Shown here piece after piece: positions 21,420-34,019 of a DNA stretch of 64,000 bases. A program made the translations under genes and the position numbers. The stretch's first letter is position 1; each line of letters opens with the position of its first letter. Where the stretch lies: positions 3,348,001-3,412,000 of the forward strand of contig JBITNC010000002.1 of assembly GCA_050084985.1 (NCBI GenBank), given 5' to 3'. Under the pieces are notes generated by a model, which saw only the letters and a program-made list of their open reading frames with translations, was not told where the DNA came from and ran no database searches. Origin of the DNA: Nageia nagi. Lineage: Eukaryota; Pinophyta.

Positions 21420-22400
21420 CTATGCAAGAATTTTTTCATATTGATTTTGCAAGAATCCTATGATTATATCATAATCAATGGTTGTACATTTGTATTTCTC
21501 GCCATCTATATTCACTATTCTCAAATCCTTTTCCGTATAGCTCTTTGTAACATATAAAGCTTCATTAATAAGTTTTGGAGAGTAGTTGATGGAAATATTT
21601 TCTCCATGCTAATAGGTAACCCATTATATAGGTATATTTATATTTCATTCTCTTCGCTATTTATTTCACAAGCTTGGGGTAGTTGAAAGTTTGAAATGTC
21701 ACATAGTATGGCAAGCAAAAATATATAATAGCAAAAGAATTTGGCCTATTGATCATTCTCATCTTTTCAAATGTTGTAGAATATGGATTTATAGGATCCA
21801 TTCTCTATGTGTATGAATTCTCCCACTTTAGATCTTCCAACCAAGTTAAGATGTTAGACAACTCCTTTTCTCTTTGATCAACATGTGGTTTTTGAACTTT
21901 AGCAATGTTACCAATTTTAGTGGGTTGTTGCACATGTTGTACCATTAATGCTTCTCCTCTCTGCATGCCTTATTTACCTTCAATATCTATATTATCTTAG
22001 GATGCTCCATAGAAATTTCTCATACTAAAAGTTTCTCTATTTATTGTAAAGGCTTTAACTATTGGATCTACAATCCTTCTCATATCTAGAAGCTTGGAAT
22101 CTTGGAGGAATTAAGCACAAATGAATTCAAATTTCCTTTTTATTTGGATTAATACTATTAATATCTATTTTGAGATTTTGCAACTTTGATAATTGTTGAT
22201 CTAATGACGTGTGGTAGCATGGAGGGTCAAGATCTTTGTACATCGTACAAGGACACTATTGGGCATTCATTCACAACAATTAGGCACAAAAATTTAGAAA
22301 AATTATATGTAAAAGTCAAATAAATCCTATTTAAATAGTCTTAGATCACACCTATATACAATGCTTTACAACTATACATATGTCAGCTAGCACCTTCAAC
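21420..22400 (-). other. 3' untranslated/LTR-side region of the Tat-like gypsy, unresolved
   Basis: Lies downstream (minus strand) of the integrase C-terminus. A minus-strand frame near 21980-21750 is protein-like (KPHVDQREKELSNILTWLED), but I recognise no domain. I found no sequence matching the upstream LTR region at 28.5-29.4 kb, so the 3' LTR is missing or too diverged. Confidence 0.3.
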
Positions 22401-22419
22401 TTTCGTGACAATATTGTAG

Positions 22420-23550
22420 GTGGACCTCATTTACTAGGATTTGTAACTCCTAGAGTTTGGAAACATATGTAAACTTAAATGCATTACTTTCCATTACATG
22501 AGTGATCACATAAGTCTTGTATAAACATGAATCAAACTTTTGGTGATTTCAAGTTTAGCTCGATCTTTATCCCACTTTAACACAAGGTCTCCAATTTGGA
22601 AAGATACTTGAGATGAATTGTTCTTGTTAAACCAATTTTTCATGAGATTTTGTACTTAAATACCTTGTAATCCTTCTACCAATCTTATTCTAACTACAAT
22701 AGTTGATTGAATCAAATTTGTAATAGTTCCAGCTTTGGATCTTCTAATTCCTTTAACATTTACATAGCTGATAACTCTAAGTGAATATACAAGATGTGTC
22801 TTTTACATATACTAATTGATTACAACTTTTACATTGATTCTATCTACCCTTAGAGCTATATCCAATTTATTATGCCATTGCATATGATTTCCCTCTATAA
22901 TCCTCTTGATACTCCTGATAAGATTCTTATTTGTTGATTCAACTAAACCATTTCCTTGGGGATAATAGTTTGAATAAGCTCTCTAGTATATACCATATTG
23001 AGCTACAAACTTTGAAATCTTCTCTTATAAAAACACTGGGTAATTATCTAAGATAATAGTTTATGGAATACCAGATCTAGTGATCAATATTTACAGTAGA
23101 CTTATCACAAATTCTTGATCAACATTCTTACATGGCATTACCTCATCCTATCTTGTAAAGTAATCTATAAATGTGAGAAGAAACTTGTTCTCGATAAAAT
23201 AATTTGGGTTGATAACTCTAATGAATTCCAATCCCCATTGTTGAAATGGTTCTTCTATAAATACCAGGCTCATAAGAATTAATGTCTTTCTTCTTCTACC
23301 AACAATTCTTTTACATTTTTCATATTCCTAGGAGATTTTGAATAAATATTGGAATATAGTTGGCTAATAGTAGCCAACTTGTAGGATATTTGTAGATATT
23401 ATTTTACTATACAAATGTTCTTTGAAAAAACCCATAATGAAATTCATGTAGAATCCTTTGATATTCATCCTGGGATACACATCTTAGCAGGGTACCATCA
23501 AAGTTCTTCCAGTATAACTAGTCACCAATCATTAGATAGTTCAAAGAATG
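22420..23550 (-). pseudogene. Tat-like integrase
   Basis: 23540-23420 gives the H2C2 zinc-binding region (WKNFDGTLLRCVSQDEYQRI, LHEFHYGFF). 22960-22840 gives SNYYPQGNGLVESTNKNLI, the catalytic-Glu block of gypsy integrases, followed by QWHNKLDIALRVDRI. 22640-22430 gives LVLKWDKDRAK, the C-terminal GPY/F-like module. The middle of the core is visible only with frame changes. Overall this fits gypsy pol proteins of the Tat class. Confidence 0.75.
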
Positions 23551-23749
23551 GAGTTTGAATCTTCTTATTCATGAATTATCCATAGTTTCAAAGCATTTTC
23601 AATTCTAAAGTAGCTGCATAATTGTCTAATCCAATTAGTATCGAGGTTCTTCTATGGCTCCATTCTTCAATAATTACCACAACTTGGAAAACCATATCTA
23701 TATTTTCACAAAGGCCTCTTTCTTTAACCAACTTTGTTTGTTTGATTTA

Positions 23750-25030
23750 AACATCAAATTTTAGAAAATTAGTTTCCCATACAACTTTCCCTTATTATAA
23801 CTCATATTGAATGATATATCTTTTAACATCCAGGTGAATAGTATACACTAGGATCTTTCTCTAAGATACATAATATATAAAGTTTGTAAGAACCTTCATA
23901 ATTGCAAACACTTGCTTTTTAATAAATGAGTACCTTTGTTGATGCTCATGTAGTCTTTGAATATGGAAAAAAATTGAATGTTCTTCTTCTTATTACTTTT
24001 CTATGCAATAATTGCTACCAAACTCTTATTAGCTATATGTATATGATAAAGTTTTTGGAAACATTTGGATTTTTCAAGATTGGTGTTATGAAAATAGCCT
24101 TCTTGATGTCATGAAAGGACTCTTTTTCTTCTTCAGACTAGGAGAATTGTGCATCCTTCAACATTGCAATGATAGGTGCAACAATTCTTGAAAAGTCACT
24201 TATGAACTTTTTGAAAAAATTGATTTGTCCCAAAAATGATTACATGACTTTCTTATTTGATGGAAAAGGAATTGCTTCAAATGCTTTTATTCTATCAGGA
24301 TTAATGGATAATCCCTATCCAAACAGCACATGCCCTAGCAATGTTTATTGGTTTACCATAAAAATTAACTTTTTTGGGATTAATTGATATCCCAAATTGT
24401 ATGCATTTATCAAATACTTATTGGAGATGATCAATATGATCCTTCTAGGATTTAGAAAATACCGTAATATAATCTAAATACATAAAAATGATTTTGTTAA
24501 TTAGCTCACCAAATACATGATCCATTTCTTGCTAAAATGTTGCTCCAACATTGGACAATCCAAATGGTATTCTTTGAAAAGAAAAGGTGCCTTATTTGGC
24601 AGTAAATGCTATTTTGTATTGATCTTCATCTTTGAATCATATCTCATTGAAAATAGAGAATTTATCAATCATTGAAAAGTAATAGGTTGCATAAACTATT
24701 TGCAAGATTTGTTCCTAGGAGGAATATGATAATTATGTTTGAGAGACATTTGATTTAGGTTTTGGAAATAAACACATATTATGTTTCACCATTGTACTTC
24801 ATGACTGGAACCAAGTTAGCAACCCAAGTTGAATGCTTGATTGGCTAAATGATCTTTGCATCAAGAAACTTTAAATTGTCTTATTTCATAGCTTGTTCTA
24901 TCTTTGGGTTAACTGGTCTTCACTTTTTCCTATATGATTTAACACCTAGAACAAGTTCTATTGTATGCTGAATGACATTTTTATTATAATTCCTGAGATC
25001 ATCATATGTGCATGCAATAATGTTAGAAAC
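23750..25030 (-). pseudogene. Tat-like reverse transcriptase and RNase H
   Basis: RT starts near 25030 with ACTYDDLRNYNKNVIQHTIE, then VNPKIEQAMK, HSTWVANLVPV and FGELINKIIF, then the active site as YLDY, and DHIDHL, CIQFGISINPKK. The connection and RNase H part follows with KDAQFSWSEEEKESFHDIKK-like sequence near 24150 and a heavily decayed FFS motif near 23950. Stops and single-base shifts are dense. It is not active. Confidence 0.78.
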
Positions 25031-25429
25031 TTCTTTCTATAATTGTAACATTAACACTTATTTCTCAATTGTACATTATGAACCAAATTTTATCCTCTTT
25101 CCATTATCAATTTCTATTTTATTATAAGATAAATTTTGTAGGGCTAATATTCTTTATATGGACAAATCATATGAATCAAATATTATTTTAAATGATATAG
25201 ACCCTTTAGAAATGAAATTATTTTTTAGCTGAATAATATATGATTCTTGGAAGCATTCTAGTAGATCTTAAGCTTTGACCATATGATTTATAGTTTCATC
25301 AACAAGAAAGTTGAGCACTTGTTCATGATAAAACTTGCTAATATTTTACCATTTCTAGGACTTAAGGTCTATTTATCATCTTGACTCCTCTAGTACCTGT
25401 TATATGGTGACCCAGATTTAATCTTGCAT

Positions 25430-25800
25430 ATTTTTTTGGCTACAGTATCAACTGTTTGATTATACTTCCTAGGAATAACTTTGAAATTTAGAGCAATAAA
25501 ATATTCCATTAGATCCCATACTCTATTCCTATAGAACTTGAGGTAATGATTCTCAACACTAAATTTATTTGTAAATTATTTTATGACAAGTTCAAAATCA
25601 TTATAAAAAATTAGGTATATTTTTCCTATTTTGGTATCTTGAGTCATTCAAGTATAAAGAGCTTCATATTTTGCTACATTGTTAGTACATGACCAAGTAA
25701 GTCTTTAAGAAAATATCTTATATCATCCTTTAGGTGACTTCAATACTACACCAACTCTAGCTTTACATCTTGCATCATCAAAGTAAAAACTCTAGATTTA
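25430..25800 (-). pseudogene. Additional (archaeal-type-like) RNase H domain, upstream of RT
   Basis: The minus frame reads YFDDARCKARVGVVLKSPKG, then NNVAKYEALYT, LIFYNDFELVIK, YLKFYRNRVWDLMEYF and KVIPRKYNQTVDTVAKK. This is an RNase H fold with the order FDG..C..G.G.VL..P.G, NN.AEYEAL, GDSELV, YR..V.DL and IPR..N..AD.LA. It is the extra domain known from plant Tat-lineage gypsy elements. Here it is encoded before the RT rather than after the element's own RNase H. Confidence 0.75.
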
Positions 25801-26049
25801 TTGCTATTCTTTAGCAAAAATGGAAATAAATTGAGCATTCTCATGTAGGAAATAGTTTCACATACCAACATCAATCATTGTGTAGCTAATATCTTCAAGG
25901 AAAAGTATTTCAATGGTATTTAGAGCTTCCTTAACTAGGTCTACATGATTTACTTCTATAGTTTCTAAAACACTTACCATGTTCTCAGTAGGTATTTTGT
26001 TAAGATGAATAGGTGGTTTTCCTTCATTGAGAATCTTGACTCTATTATT

Positions 26050-26400
26050 ATCAAAGGGTATTTCTATATGTGTATAGTTTAGAGCTAGGAATCCTCCTAA
26101 TTTGGTAGTAAATTATCTAAAAAGACATATGCCAAATAGGGGTGGAAGATCCATAATAATGATATCTTGAGGAACAAAAATTTGAAAAAACTTGGTCAAA
26201 GCCATATTTACATGTTTGATACATCCCACCACATGAATAGGAGTTGAATCTCATTGCAAGATACCTTCTACACATCTTGTGTAGCTTTTGGCATTATAGT
26301 GCTAGCTGCTCAAGTACTTATTAGATAATTATGTATAATCCACACTTCAAATCTAAGAGAAATGTAGAATGGAGGAGGTCTTACAACAACTATAGGGATG
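26050..26400 (-). pseudogene. Tat-like aspartic protease
   Basis: The minus frame reads PPFYISLRFEVWIIHNYLI, then the active site as ST-stop-AAS (family: D.GAAS), then TIMPKAIQDV. A shifted continuation gives DLPPLFGICLF and TKLGGFLALNYTH. This matches retropepsins of Tat-class elements. The catalytic Asp is lost. Confidence 0.65.
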
Positions 26401-27549
26401 GTGGAGGTAGCTCTATATTTACAAATGAAGAATTTTACTAGAGTACTATATTTTACTATTTTTCATCCTTAATGCCTCTTACAACAAGTCCATTTGAATA
26501 AGAATTTTTAATGCATAAAATATAGAAATATTTGTTGGATTTATTTCAAGGGATTACATAATATAATTGTAAGATTATATAAGGAGTTACTTACCAAGAT
26601 CTGGTGCATTATTTCTTTTTTTTGGTAAGCAACCTTTAACTCTTTATTTCTTGATGATAAATGGATATATGCACATAACAAGATTATTTTTTTTCAACTT
26701 TAGAACTATTGGATGATAAGTTTCTTTTTTAGTAAAATGTGCTTGGTTTTTGGATTTTAATGATTTTTGCATGATAGATATTTTTGAAATTTGTTGAACT
26801 TTCATTGATAATTATGGATCTCTACTCGATAACTATTATTGACTTGAACTTCACATGTTAGCTGTAGGTGTTTTTTGGGGTACATCAACTTTAACCATTT
26901 ATCCATCAAACATACCTTTATCTGTAGCAATATTTTGTTGAGGAATTATAGATGTAGAAGCTCTTGTATTCACACTAATTGTTTGATCAATATAGATTAT
27001 ATGCACTTGCAAATTCATCATTATCACATTTAACATTGGATCAATAGAGTATTTATGCTATATGAAGTTGTAAGATACTCCACCATTTTATCTGAATACA
27101 TTCCCAAATGCTGATGTTGGTATACAATATAAGAATCAAGGGAATGATGATCAAAATAAGGAGGGCACCATTAAGTGATACCAGATGGTCCAACTTTAGA
27201 AGTGGATGAAGACACCATGACCATATCAGTGGAGGGAGATGCTTGATCATTTGGATTTTGATAATGAGCATAATTTATTAAATATGCTTGGTATTTAGGC
27301 CTCTTATATGTTAAGTTCCTATTTTACCTTTTTGATAAAGTTACCTGATTGTCTAGGTTCCTTATTATCATATCAAGTTTCCTAGTCCTCTCATGATCAT
27401 GAGAACTAGTATTCATATTAGTAGCAAGAGGAGAAGGTAACATGAGCTATTATGGATGTTATGGAACTTTGGGAGGTGGATGAAGTAATTCCAACACTCC
27501 AAGATTAGGATTTGAAACTAGAGGATTTTTCTAAGGTATATTTGGAAAT

Positions 27550-28300
27550 GGAGAATCATACCCTTAGGAGGTAATTTATCACTGGCCACCAAGTTTTCTT
27601 CAACTCTTTTAACAACTTGATAAGCTCTTGGAAGAGTTTCTCTTGACATAGTGATTTGCAAACCAATATTAGGATGAAATACTTTTCTAAAGTACATGAG
27701 GGCATGTTCATCACTAGGTTTGAATTAGATAGAAATCATTTTCCAAGTCTTCTCAAATATTAAGTTAAAATCATCAATAGTTGTTTGAGAATGCCTTTTG
27801 ATTGTAGTGAGTTGATTAGATAGTGAAAATTATCTCCTTCTCAACTAAAATGACTATCCAAGGCTCTACAAAGGTCTACCCATGTGTTTATAGATTGTGA
27901 AGGAAGGGTTATGAACCATTCAACAACTTTATCAATGAATAAAAAAGATTGGAGCCTCATCATGACTATATCATCATTGCTATTCTAGTTTTTTGCTAGA
28001 AACCTTACATGTTGATAATTTTCATATGGATTTTTCTCACTTGCATCATATTTTGGAAGAATTTTCATATCTTTGGATGAAACTTCTTAACATCTGGTAG
28101 GTATAACAAATGAATTTGCATCATTCCAATCAAGATAATAATTTTGTGTAACTTGTGCAACCATGTTGGTAAAAGGAGGAACACATGCAATTTGAAGTGT
28201 AGTAATCCTTAGAGGTATTCTACTTGGTGAAATAGGATTGTATCTCCTTCTATCCCTTCTTATAGGAATTGAATGTTCTAAAAATCTAGGCTACTAGGTA
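27550..28300 (-). pseudogene. Tat-like gag
   Basis: Minus frames give PKYDASEKNPYENYQHVRFL, IVMMRLQSFLFIDKVVEWF and LPSQSINTWVDLCRALDSHF. The W(F)..LP..SI..W.DL...F..HF pattern is the conserved retrotransposon gag core. The following 27550-26420 is a low-conservation linker with a long Asn/Gln/Ser-rich tract. Confidence 0.65.
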
Positions 28301-28494
28301 TTTCTAGTGACACTTCTAGTGAATTTACACTATGGAGGTTCACAAGTTCACTTAAATGATTGTTTTTTGATAGTAGAATTGCTAACAATGTTTGAAATAA
28401 CCTTATGAAAGAATTCAAACACATGATCACTTTAACTAACCATTTTTAAACAACTAAAATCACTAAAATCATGCTTAAATCCAATGGGAATAGA

Positions 28495-28518
28495 GGGTCC
28501 CATCGGGCATGCCAAAAA
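28495..28518 (-). other. Primer-binding region of the Tat-like element
   Basis: Minus strand TTTTTGGCATGCCCGATGGG, a form common just after the 5' LTR in plant gypsy elements of this class. The LTR would start near 28543 on the plus strand and extend toward 29.4 kb. No repeat partner was found. Confidence 0.5.
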
Positions 28519-29733
28519 CAAAACTTTTCTTACTATTGATCACAAAATTGTAACCTTGGTGACCCAAGGATTTCACATGCATTCATAATCTATAAAATGC
28601 TTTTTGAGTGAGCAAGATGGTGGGATAGTGTGCTTATGAGTGGATATCCCTGCTCAATCTTCAGAGTAGGCCAACTCCTTATGGTTTGAGGTCAAAAGTA
28701 CAAGAAAGAGGCAAATAATAACTATAAACAAGTGCAAGAAACAAATACTGAAAGGAAATGACTTATATTGAAGGGAAATAACAATAAGCAAACTAAACTA
28801 AATGAGCTCGAGTACTATTGGCTAAGGCTATAATCCATAACTAAGACTTGGGAACAAGAAGTTGTCCTAGAATTAGGGTCTCATGATTGCATCACTATGC
28901 CAAAAAAATAATAACATGCATTCATACATCCAAAGATAACAAATTAAATTGCAACAAGATAAGTGGGTAAGGTAATTCTATTATGTTGAAAATATGAGAG
29001 TATATGTATCATGGGAGGGGCGATAATACTCAAAGTTTGATAATTTATCTATCTATTTACAACTATTTATAGAAGAATTTACATCATGGGAAGATAAGCT
29101 CCCATGAATCCTATAGAATTACAAAATGTAATGTTTAAACAACTTGGCCCAATATTCAATAAGTTTTAATAGTTAAAAGCTACAAACATTTAATTCTCAA
29201 GTGGCTATTGCAACTGTTGCAGATTATCATCCAATATGATAATTTTCTCATTTGAAAAGTTACTCTAGACCTTTTACAATAACCTTATAAAATTTCAATA
29301 TTAGTATTTGGTCTTCATTTGATTGCTTCCAATGATTTTTATAATTAGTTACCTGCTGTAATGTACTTGTACTACTCCATAATCTTCTAGACTCTACAAC
29401 TAGACCTGTGGCTATTTTTTGATTGATCAATAGATAAAGTCTCTATCAATATGTGACTCACAATTCTTGGTTGATAAAATTGGTATATAATGTATAGATC
29501 TTGGTGTATTCAAACCCTAATATCATAAGGGGATGTGTGTCAATATCGATTCATTCACATAGGCCTAGGGTCCCACATGCCAGATTGGATGGACCTAGGT
29601 GTTGGTGCAAGCGTTGGATATTTTGTTTCAATCTATCTATCTCCTCTAGGTATTGTGTGCTAATTCTTATTTGGTATATAATTGCTATAAATTCTAGGGT
29701 TAGGGGAATTTTAGAGGAGTGTTGACATGATGA

Positions 29734-30360
29734 TTGGATGCACCTAAAGTTACAAATAGATATGATGATTGGTGGGATACTATTTTCCTAGATCCAATCA
29801 AACTACCAGAGAGTGAGGATAAGGAGGAGGAGTATGTATCCTTGGGAGATAATTCAAATGAGGATTTCATGAATGCAAAGGGTACAAATGGTGCTTTGGC
29901 TAGTTCCCCTAGTTCACCACCTACTATTGTTTACCCCATCCCTTTAAGGAGCACACAACTTGGAGTAGACTTGATTATGGATGTTGTCCCATTTGTTCCA
30001 TTGCCTACTCAATCACCTCCACTTGCACATGATCCAAGTAAACACTTGAAAATATTCATTAGTATATTTTAAGTTTATTTGAGCTTGATTATATTTTCTT
30101 ATATTTATGGTCCTAACATCATAATATTTTTTTTGGATAGATATGGAGGATCTTTGGCTTAAGGTTACAAAGATGAAGGTTTATATTGAGAGATTGAAAT
30201 TGTTTTAGGGGGAGGTATATCAGTTGAGCCCTATAGAGACTAAGGTTACACAACTCACATCTCAAGTTTCAGGGTTGTAAGGGTAGATTACATAACTTAT
30301 GGAGAAGAAGGGATTCCCAAAGGCTATATTGGCAATACCCCCTTTGCATTAGTCAGGTAA
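29734..30360 (+). other. Gene-like fragment with possible intron, unknown function
   Basis: Exon-like 29734-30028 encodes VTNRYDDWWDTIFLDP, then an acidic and Ser/Pro-rich stretch (SSPSSPPTIVYPIPLRSTQL). A GTAAAC at 30039 and TTTTTTTTGGATAG ending at 30139 could bound an intron. After it the frame reads MEDLWLKVTKMKVYIERLK, then VYQLSPIETKVTQLTSQVSG, a coiled-coil-like pattern. It recalls the C-terminal part of plant mobile-domain proteins, but I do not recognise it firmly. Confidence 0.3.
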
Positions 30361-30708
30361 TCATCTAAGATATGATTAAGAAGAAGCAAGAGTAGAAAAA
30401 TATTTATTATAAGTTAGAGGTAAAATATAATAGGATTAACGAGAGTGTGATGAGTAGAGGGATTATTATTAATGGTGTATCATATGCTTCATCTATTATG
30501 TATAAGGGTAGCAGTATTAGGAGAGAAAGAGAGGTAGAGGTGGGTAGTAGTGTCCCTCTAGGCGAGTTTAGGATATGACTTCATCATGAAATTGTACCAT
30601 ATATATATAATATATATATATTTGATTTTTAATGGGCCCACTTTTTTTGTTAATTCAAATGAATGCAATTATTGTTCCTTTTATTTTGATATTAATGCAT
30701 ATAATTAA

Positions 30709-30986
30709 TGTGAAATTACAATAATATTTAATATTCCCAAATTTTGGCATCTTAATCACTCTAACATAAGGAAGTGGGATGTTCATCCCTATTATTCTCT
30801 TTTATTTAGTTAGGGGTATTTTATTAGTTTTAGAGTAATTTTGAGAATATTATGATAACCTAGCTATGTTAAGGGGATTTTATATGTTAAGTTCCACTTG
30901 GATTCTATCCAACATGGGATGTTATACTCTAATATGTAGTTATTATTATTTTAATTAGTATTATATTTGTAATGTTTGGGCCACTT
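30709..30986 (+). repeat. Gypsy B 5' LTR, left part
   Basis: Aligns with 49065-49335. Both contain AATATTCCCAAATTTTGG, AGGAAGTGGGA, GTTAGGGGTATTTTATTA and CAACATGGGATGTT. It ends at CCACTT where copia C is inserted. Confidence 0.85.
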
Positions 30987-31443
30987 TGAAGAAATTAATC
31001 CTTTTTGAATTAACTTCTAATTTCTCAAGATCTCAAGAAGGCACTTTCAATATAAACATAATAGCATAATAACTAAATTCAATCACACAAATAACACAAG
31101 CTATAAAATGGTTACTCCCTCCTTGGGAGTACTTCCACTAACTAAGATCTTCTTATTCTCAAGGACCTCTATTACAAAATCTCTTCTCTCTCTCACACTT
31201 TAAACCTATAACAAAGCTTGCATTATAATTGTGTAACTAGATATGAGGAGGGTTCTTCTCTTTTTATAAGAAGAAGTGCACTTTATATTTAACCCCTTTT
31301 CTATTTGTAATCCTTTACCTATTTTTATTTCTTCTCTTATTTTTATTTCTTTAATACTTTAAGGTATCTAATGATACTTTAAGTATTAAGTGAATTTACA
31401 TTAAGGAGAAATATTAAACAATATTACATTACAAATTATAACA
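30987..31443 (-). repeat. Copia C 3' LTR
   Basis: Minus strand starts TGTTATAATTTGTAATG at 31443, directly after the purine tract AAAAGGGAG (31452-31444), and ends CTTCA at 30987. A TATA-like box lies near 31268-31260 (plus strand TTTTTATAAG). Confidence 0.92.
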
Positions 31444-32497
31444 CTCCCTTTTAATATAATATTGGGATAGAGTGTAAAGAGAAGAAGAAAGATAGAGTAT
31501 GAGAGAGTTCTCTTCCAAAGAGATACAAGCGAAGATGAGAAATTTTATATCAATGACAAATAAGAAATATTTTAGTTTGAGACTCATTACAATACCATTT
31601 GGTAAAATTATTTACAATATAATCATTAACCATAACTGATTTCATTGTAAGTGTAGTTAATCAACACTATGTTGACATATGATCCTTCTTGAGCCTGTCC
31701 ACATGAAGTAAGTAACCTGCATTCTCAAGATTAAACCTGTAAGCTACAAGTAGCTCATAAATAAGATCAATTAGATACATCATATAACATTCATATTAAT
31801 AATAAGATAAATAAACGAAGTAATTCCATCAATAAATTGATCAATGATGCACTATAAATCATCACAAAGATGCCAAGCCAATACTTATAATCATCTGCTG
31901 TATATAGAAATATGCACATATAAGTTACATATGGATAACCAAATAGTGCTAAAAAATACATAATGATTCCTCACATAGTGATAACAAAATAAAATGTACT
32001 ATGAGTTCTTTAAATAGAGAAAACTAACTATGAAGGTGTACATTTAGATCAATAATATACAACAAAAAAGAGCCTTTTAGGGATGAAGTTGTCATCATAA
32101 ACATGAATTCAACCTTCACTCCCCCTTAAGGATAACTTCACTACCATAAGAAACATTCAAAGTGTACACAACAAAGTTTTTAAGGTGGATAGTGAATAAA
32201 TCAAGAGAGATAAAGTCAAAGGAACAGAACTACAATTGTTGCATTAAGAACTTTTTTCCTAATATAATGTGCTTGGATTTGAGGTACACTATAAGTCATT
32301 AGTAAGATGCCAAGCCCATACTTATAGTTACCAAATACAAGAATGTATAAATAAAGTATACAAACCAAATAAAAGTTCAACAACTTTATTAAGAAGGAAG
32401 AAATTACAATGGATTCAACAAGAATTCAACATTTACTCTCTTTTTGAGGGCAATTTCACCAACCCAATAGACTCCTTAATATTATAGAATTGAGCTT
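31444..32497 (-). other. Copia C 3' untranslated region
   Basis: Corresponds to the region between RNase H and 3' LTR in copia D (36950-37708) read on the other strand. Shared landmarks include the stretch just upstream of the purine tract (CTATCCCAATATTATATTAA here, TTATCCCAATATTGCATTAA in D) and the IGLVKLP coding remnant near 32460. No gene is present. Confidence 0.75.
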
Positions 32498-32992
32498 TGT
32501 TGGAATGTATAATGTATTATTATAAAGGTTTGTATTAATCCTCTTTGTAAATTTACTAATACTTAAAGGTATCATTTAATACCTTAAGTATTTAAATGAT
32601 AATGTAACTTGTCCTACACTCCATGTCATGAGCATGCCCCTTGGGTGAAAGGATGTGCATGTCATGCTTTTGTACATTGGATAAAAGAGTGATCCAAAGA
32701 GGGATTTTGGCCTATAAATAGAATGCTCCCTCTTTATGATTACAAATCAATTTATGGAGTAAAGTTGTGCTAGAGGATAGTGTTTAGAAGTTGAGATTAG
32801 GAGGATTGTAAGAGAGTTGTATTTGTGATTGAAGTAAAGATCTAATTAGTAGATGTACTTCTAGTTGGAGGAACCACTTACATCTTGTGTTATCTTTGTG
32901 AGATTGCTTTGTGTGATAGTTAGATGTGAATTGAGAGCTTTCATGTGATCTTGGTAGTTTAGTATTATTCTTATTATAGTTCAATTCTCTCA
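32498..32992 (+). repeat. Copia D 5' LTR
   Basis: 495 bases, TGTTGGAATG...CTCTCA, with TATAAATAG at 32713-32721. Pairs with 37709-38209. Confidence 0.93.
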
Positions 32993-32994
32993 TT

Positions 32995-33006
32995 TGGTAT
33001 CAGAGC
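32995..33006 (+). other. Primer-binding site of copia D
   Basis: TGGTATCAGAGC, initiator-tRNA-Met complementary, two bases after the LTR. Confidence 0.92.
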
Positions 33007-33404
33007 TCCTTGAAAGTTCTTCTTCACATCCTTAATTTGAAGGTTCATATTCAACATTCTTAGAAGCTTCATCTCATTTCATTTTTGGAGGTCCACCTTC
33101 ACTCTTGTAAAGTAAACTCAAGAGAAGGTATAACCTCCTTCCCTCTTAGAATTTGGTTTAGAATATCTCATTAATACTAAAATATTTTGTGCTATATGTT
33201 AGTTCATTTTTTTAATATGATTAGAACTAACAATATGATGCAATTCATTTGTTTACACTAACCTTGTTATGTTACTTGCAATTTTTTTTGAAATAGTTAC
33301 AGTATGCAAAAATTTATATTTTATTAATACTAACATATTACTTGCTATGTGTTAGTTCTTTTAGGCAAATATGGCTAGCATAATTATTTGTTATACTAAC
33401 CTAC

Positions 33405-33947
33405 TTGAACAAAATCATTGATCTAAAGACCCAACTTGTTGCTTGTAGGTGCAATTGGATCAATGATGAGTTCATGGTATTCATCATTTTTCAAAACTTT
33501 TCTTCAAAATTTGGAAACTTTGTGATAGTTATAGAAACAAATCTTAATGATCAAGAAAAAATCTTCTCCCTTGAGAACCTTTTTTGGCACCTATTGAAGA
33601 ATGAAGAAATCTTTAATAATAAGGTTTTGATTTCTTCTCCTAAAGATAATAACATTGATCTTGAAGCAACCAAAACTCCTTTCAAAAAAAATTTTGACTA
33701 TCAAAAGAAATCTTATCTTTCTTCCTCCAAAAGGTTTGAGAAAAGATATAATGGCTACAATAGTAGCAAGAACAATAAAAATAATAACCATAGTAGTAGG
33801 AACAATGGTGACAACAACCACTTCAAGAAAAGAGATGGAAAAGGTAAAGCAAACAATTCATATTCTAAGGAAGATTTTGATAGTAATTGTAACTATTATG
33901 GAATCCAAGGTCACAAAGAAGTTGATTACTACAAAAAGAAAAGATAG
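33405..33947 (+). pseudogene. Copia D gag, C-terminal part
   Basis: 180 codons beginning within gag (INDEFMVFIIFQNFSSKF; copia C has the equivalent INDEVLTFIILQSLFNKF). It is followed by a Lys/Asn/Ser-rich tract and a zinc knuckle remnant CNYYGIQGHKEVDYY in which two Cys are now Tyr. The leader 33007-33404 lacks the N-terminal half of gag that copia C still has, so it was deleted or lost. Confidence 0.82.
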
Positions 33948-34019
33948 AAAAAGAATAAAGGTAATAGAAATATAAAGAACTTCAAAGGAAAGAAGAATAT
34001 TCTTGCTGGCTTTGCTACG

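Larger units (their letters stand above)
22400..29450 (-). mobile_element. Tat-like Ty3/gypsy element with extra RNase H, inactive
   Basis: Minus-strand order is primer-binding region (28518-28495), gag (about 28300-27550), protease (about 26400-26050), extra RNase H (about 25800-25430), reverse transcriptase (25030-24340), its own RNase H (24330-23750) and integrase (23550-22420). Every domain is interrupted by stops. The RT box reads YLDY instead of YLDD. The outer limits are uncertain because no LTR pair could be aligned; 29450 is an estimate. Confidence 0.75.

Noticed and set aside
22400-29450. An LTR pair for the Tat-like element
   Set aside because: I compared 28.5-29.4 kb with 21.0-22.4 kb by eye and found no convincing shared sequence, so only one LTR side is suggested.
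30595-30630. TATA-rich run as a promoter or origin
   Set aside because: A simple (AT)n stretch with no adjacent gene start. It is common in this AT-rich DNA.
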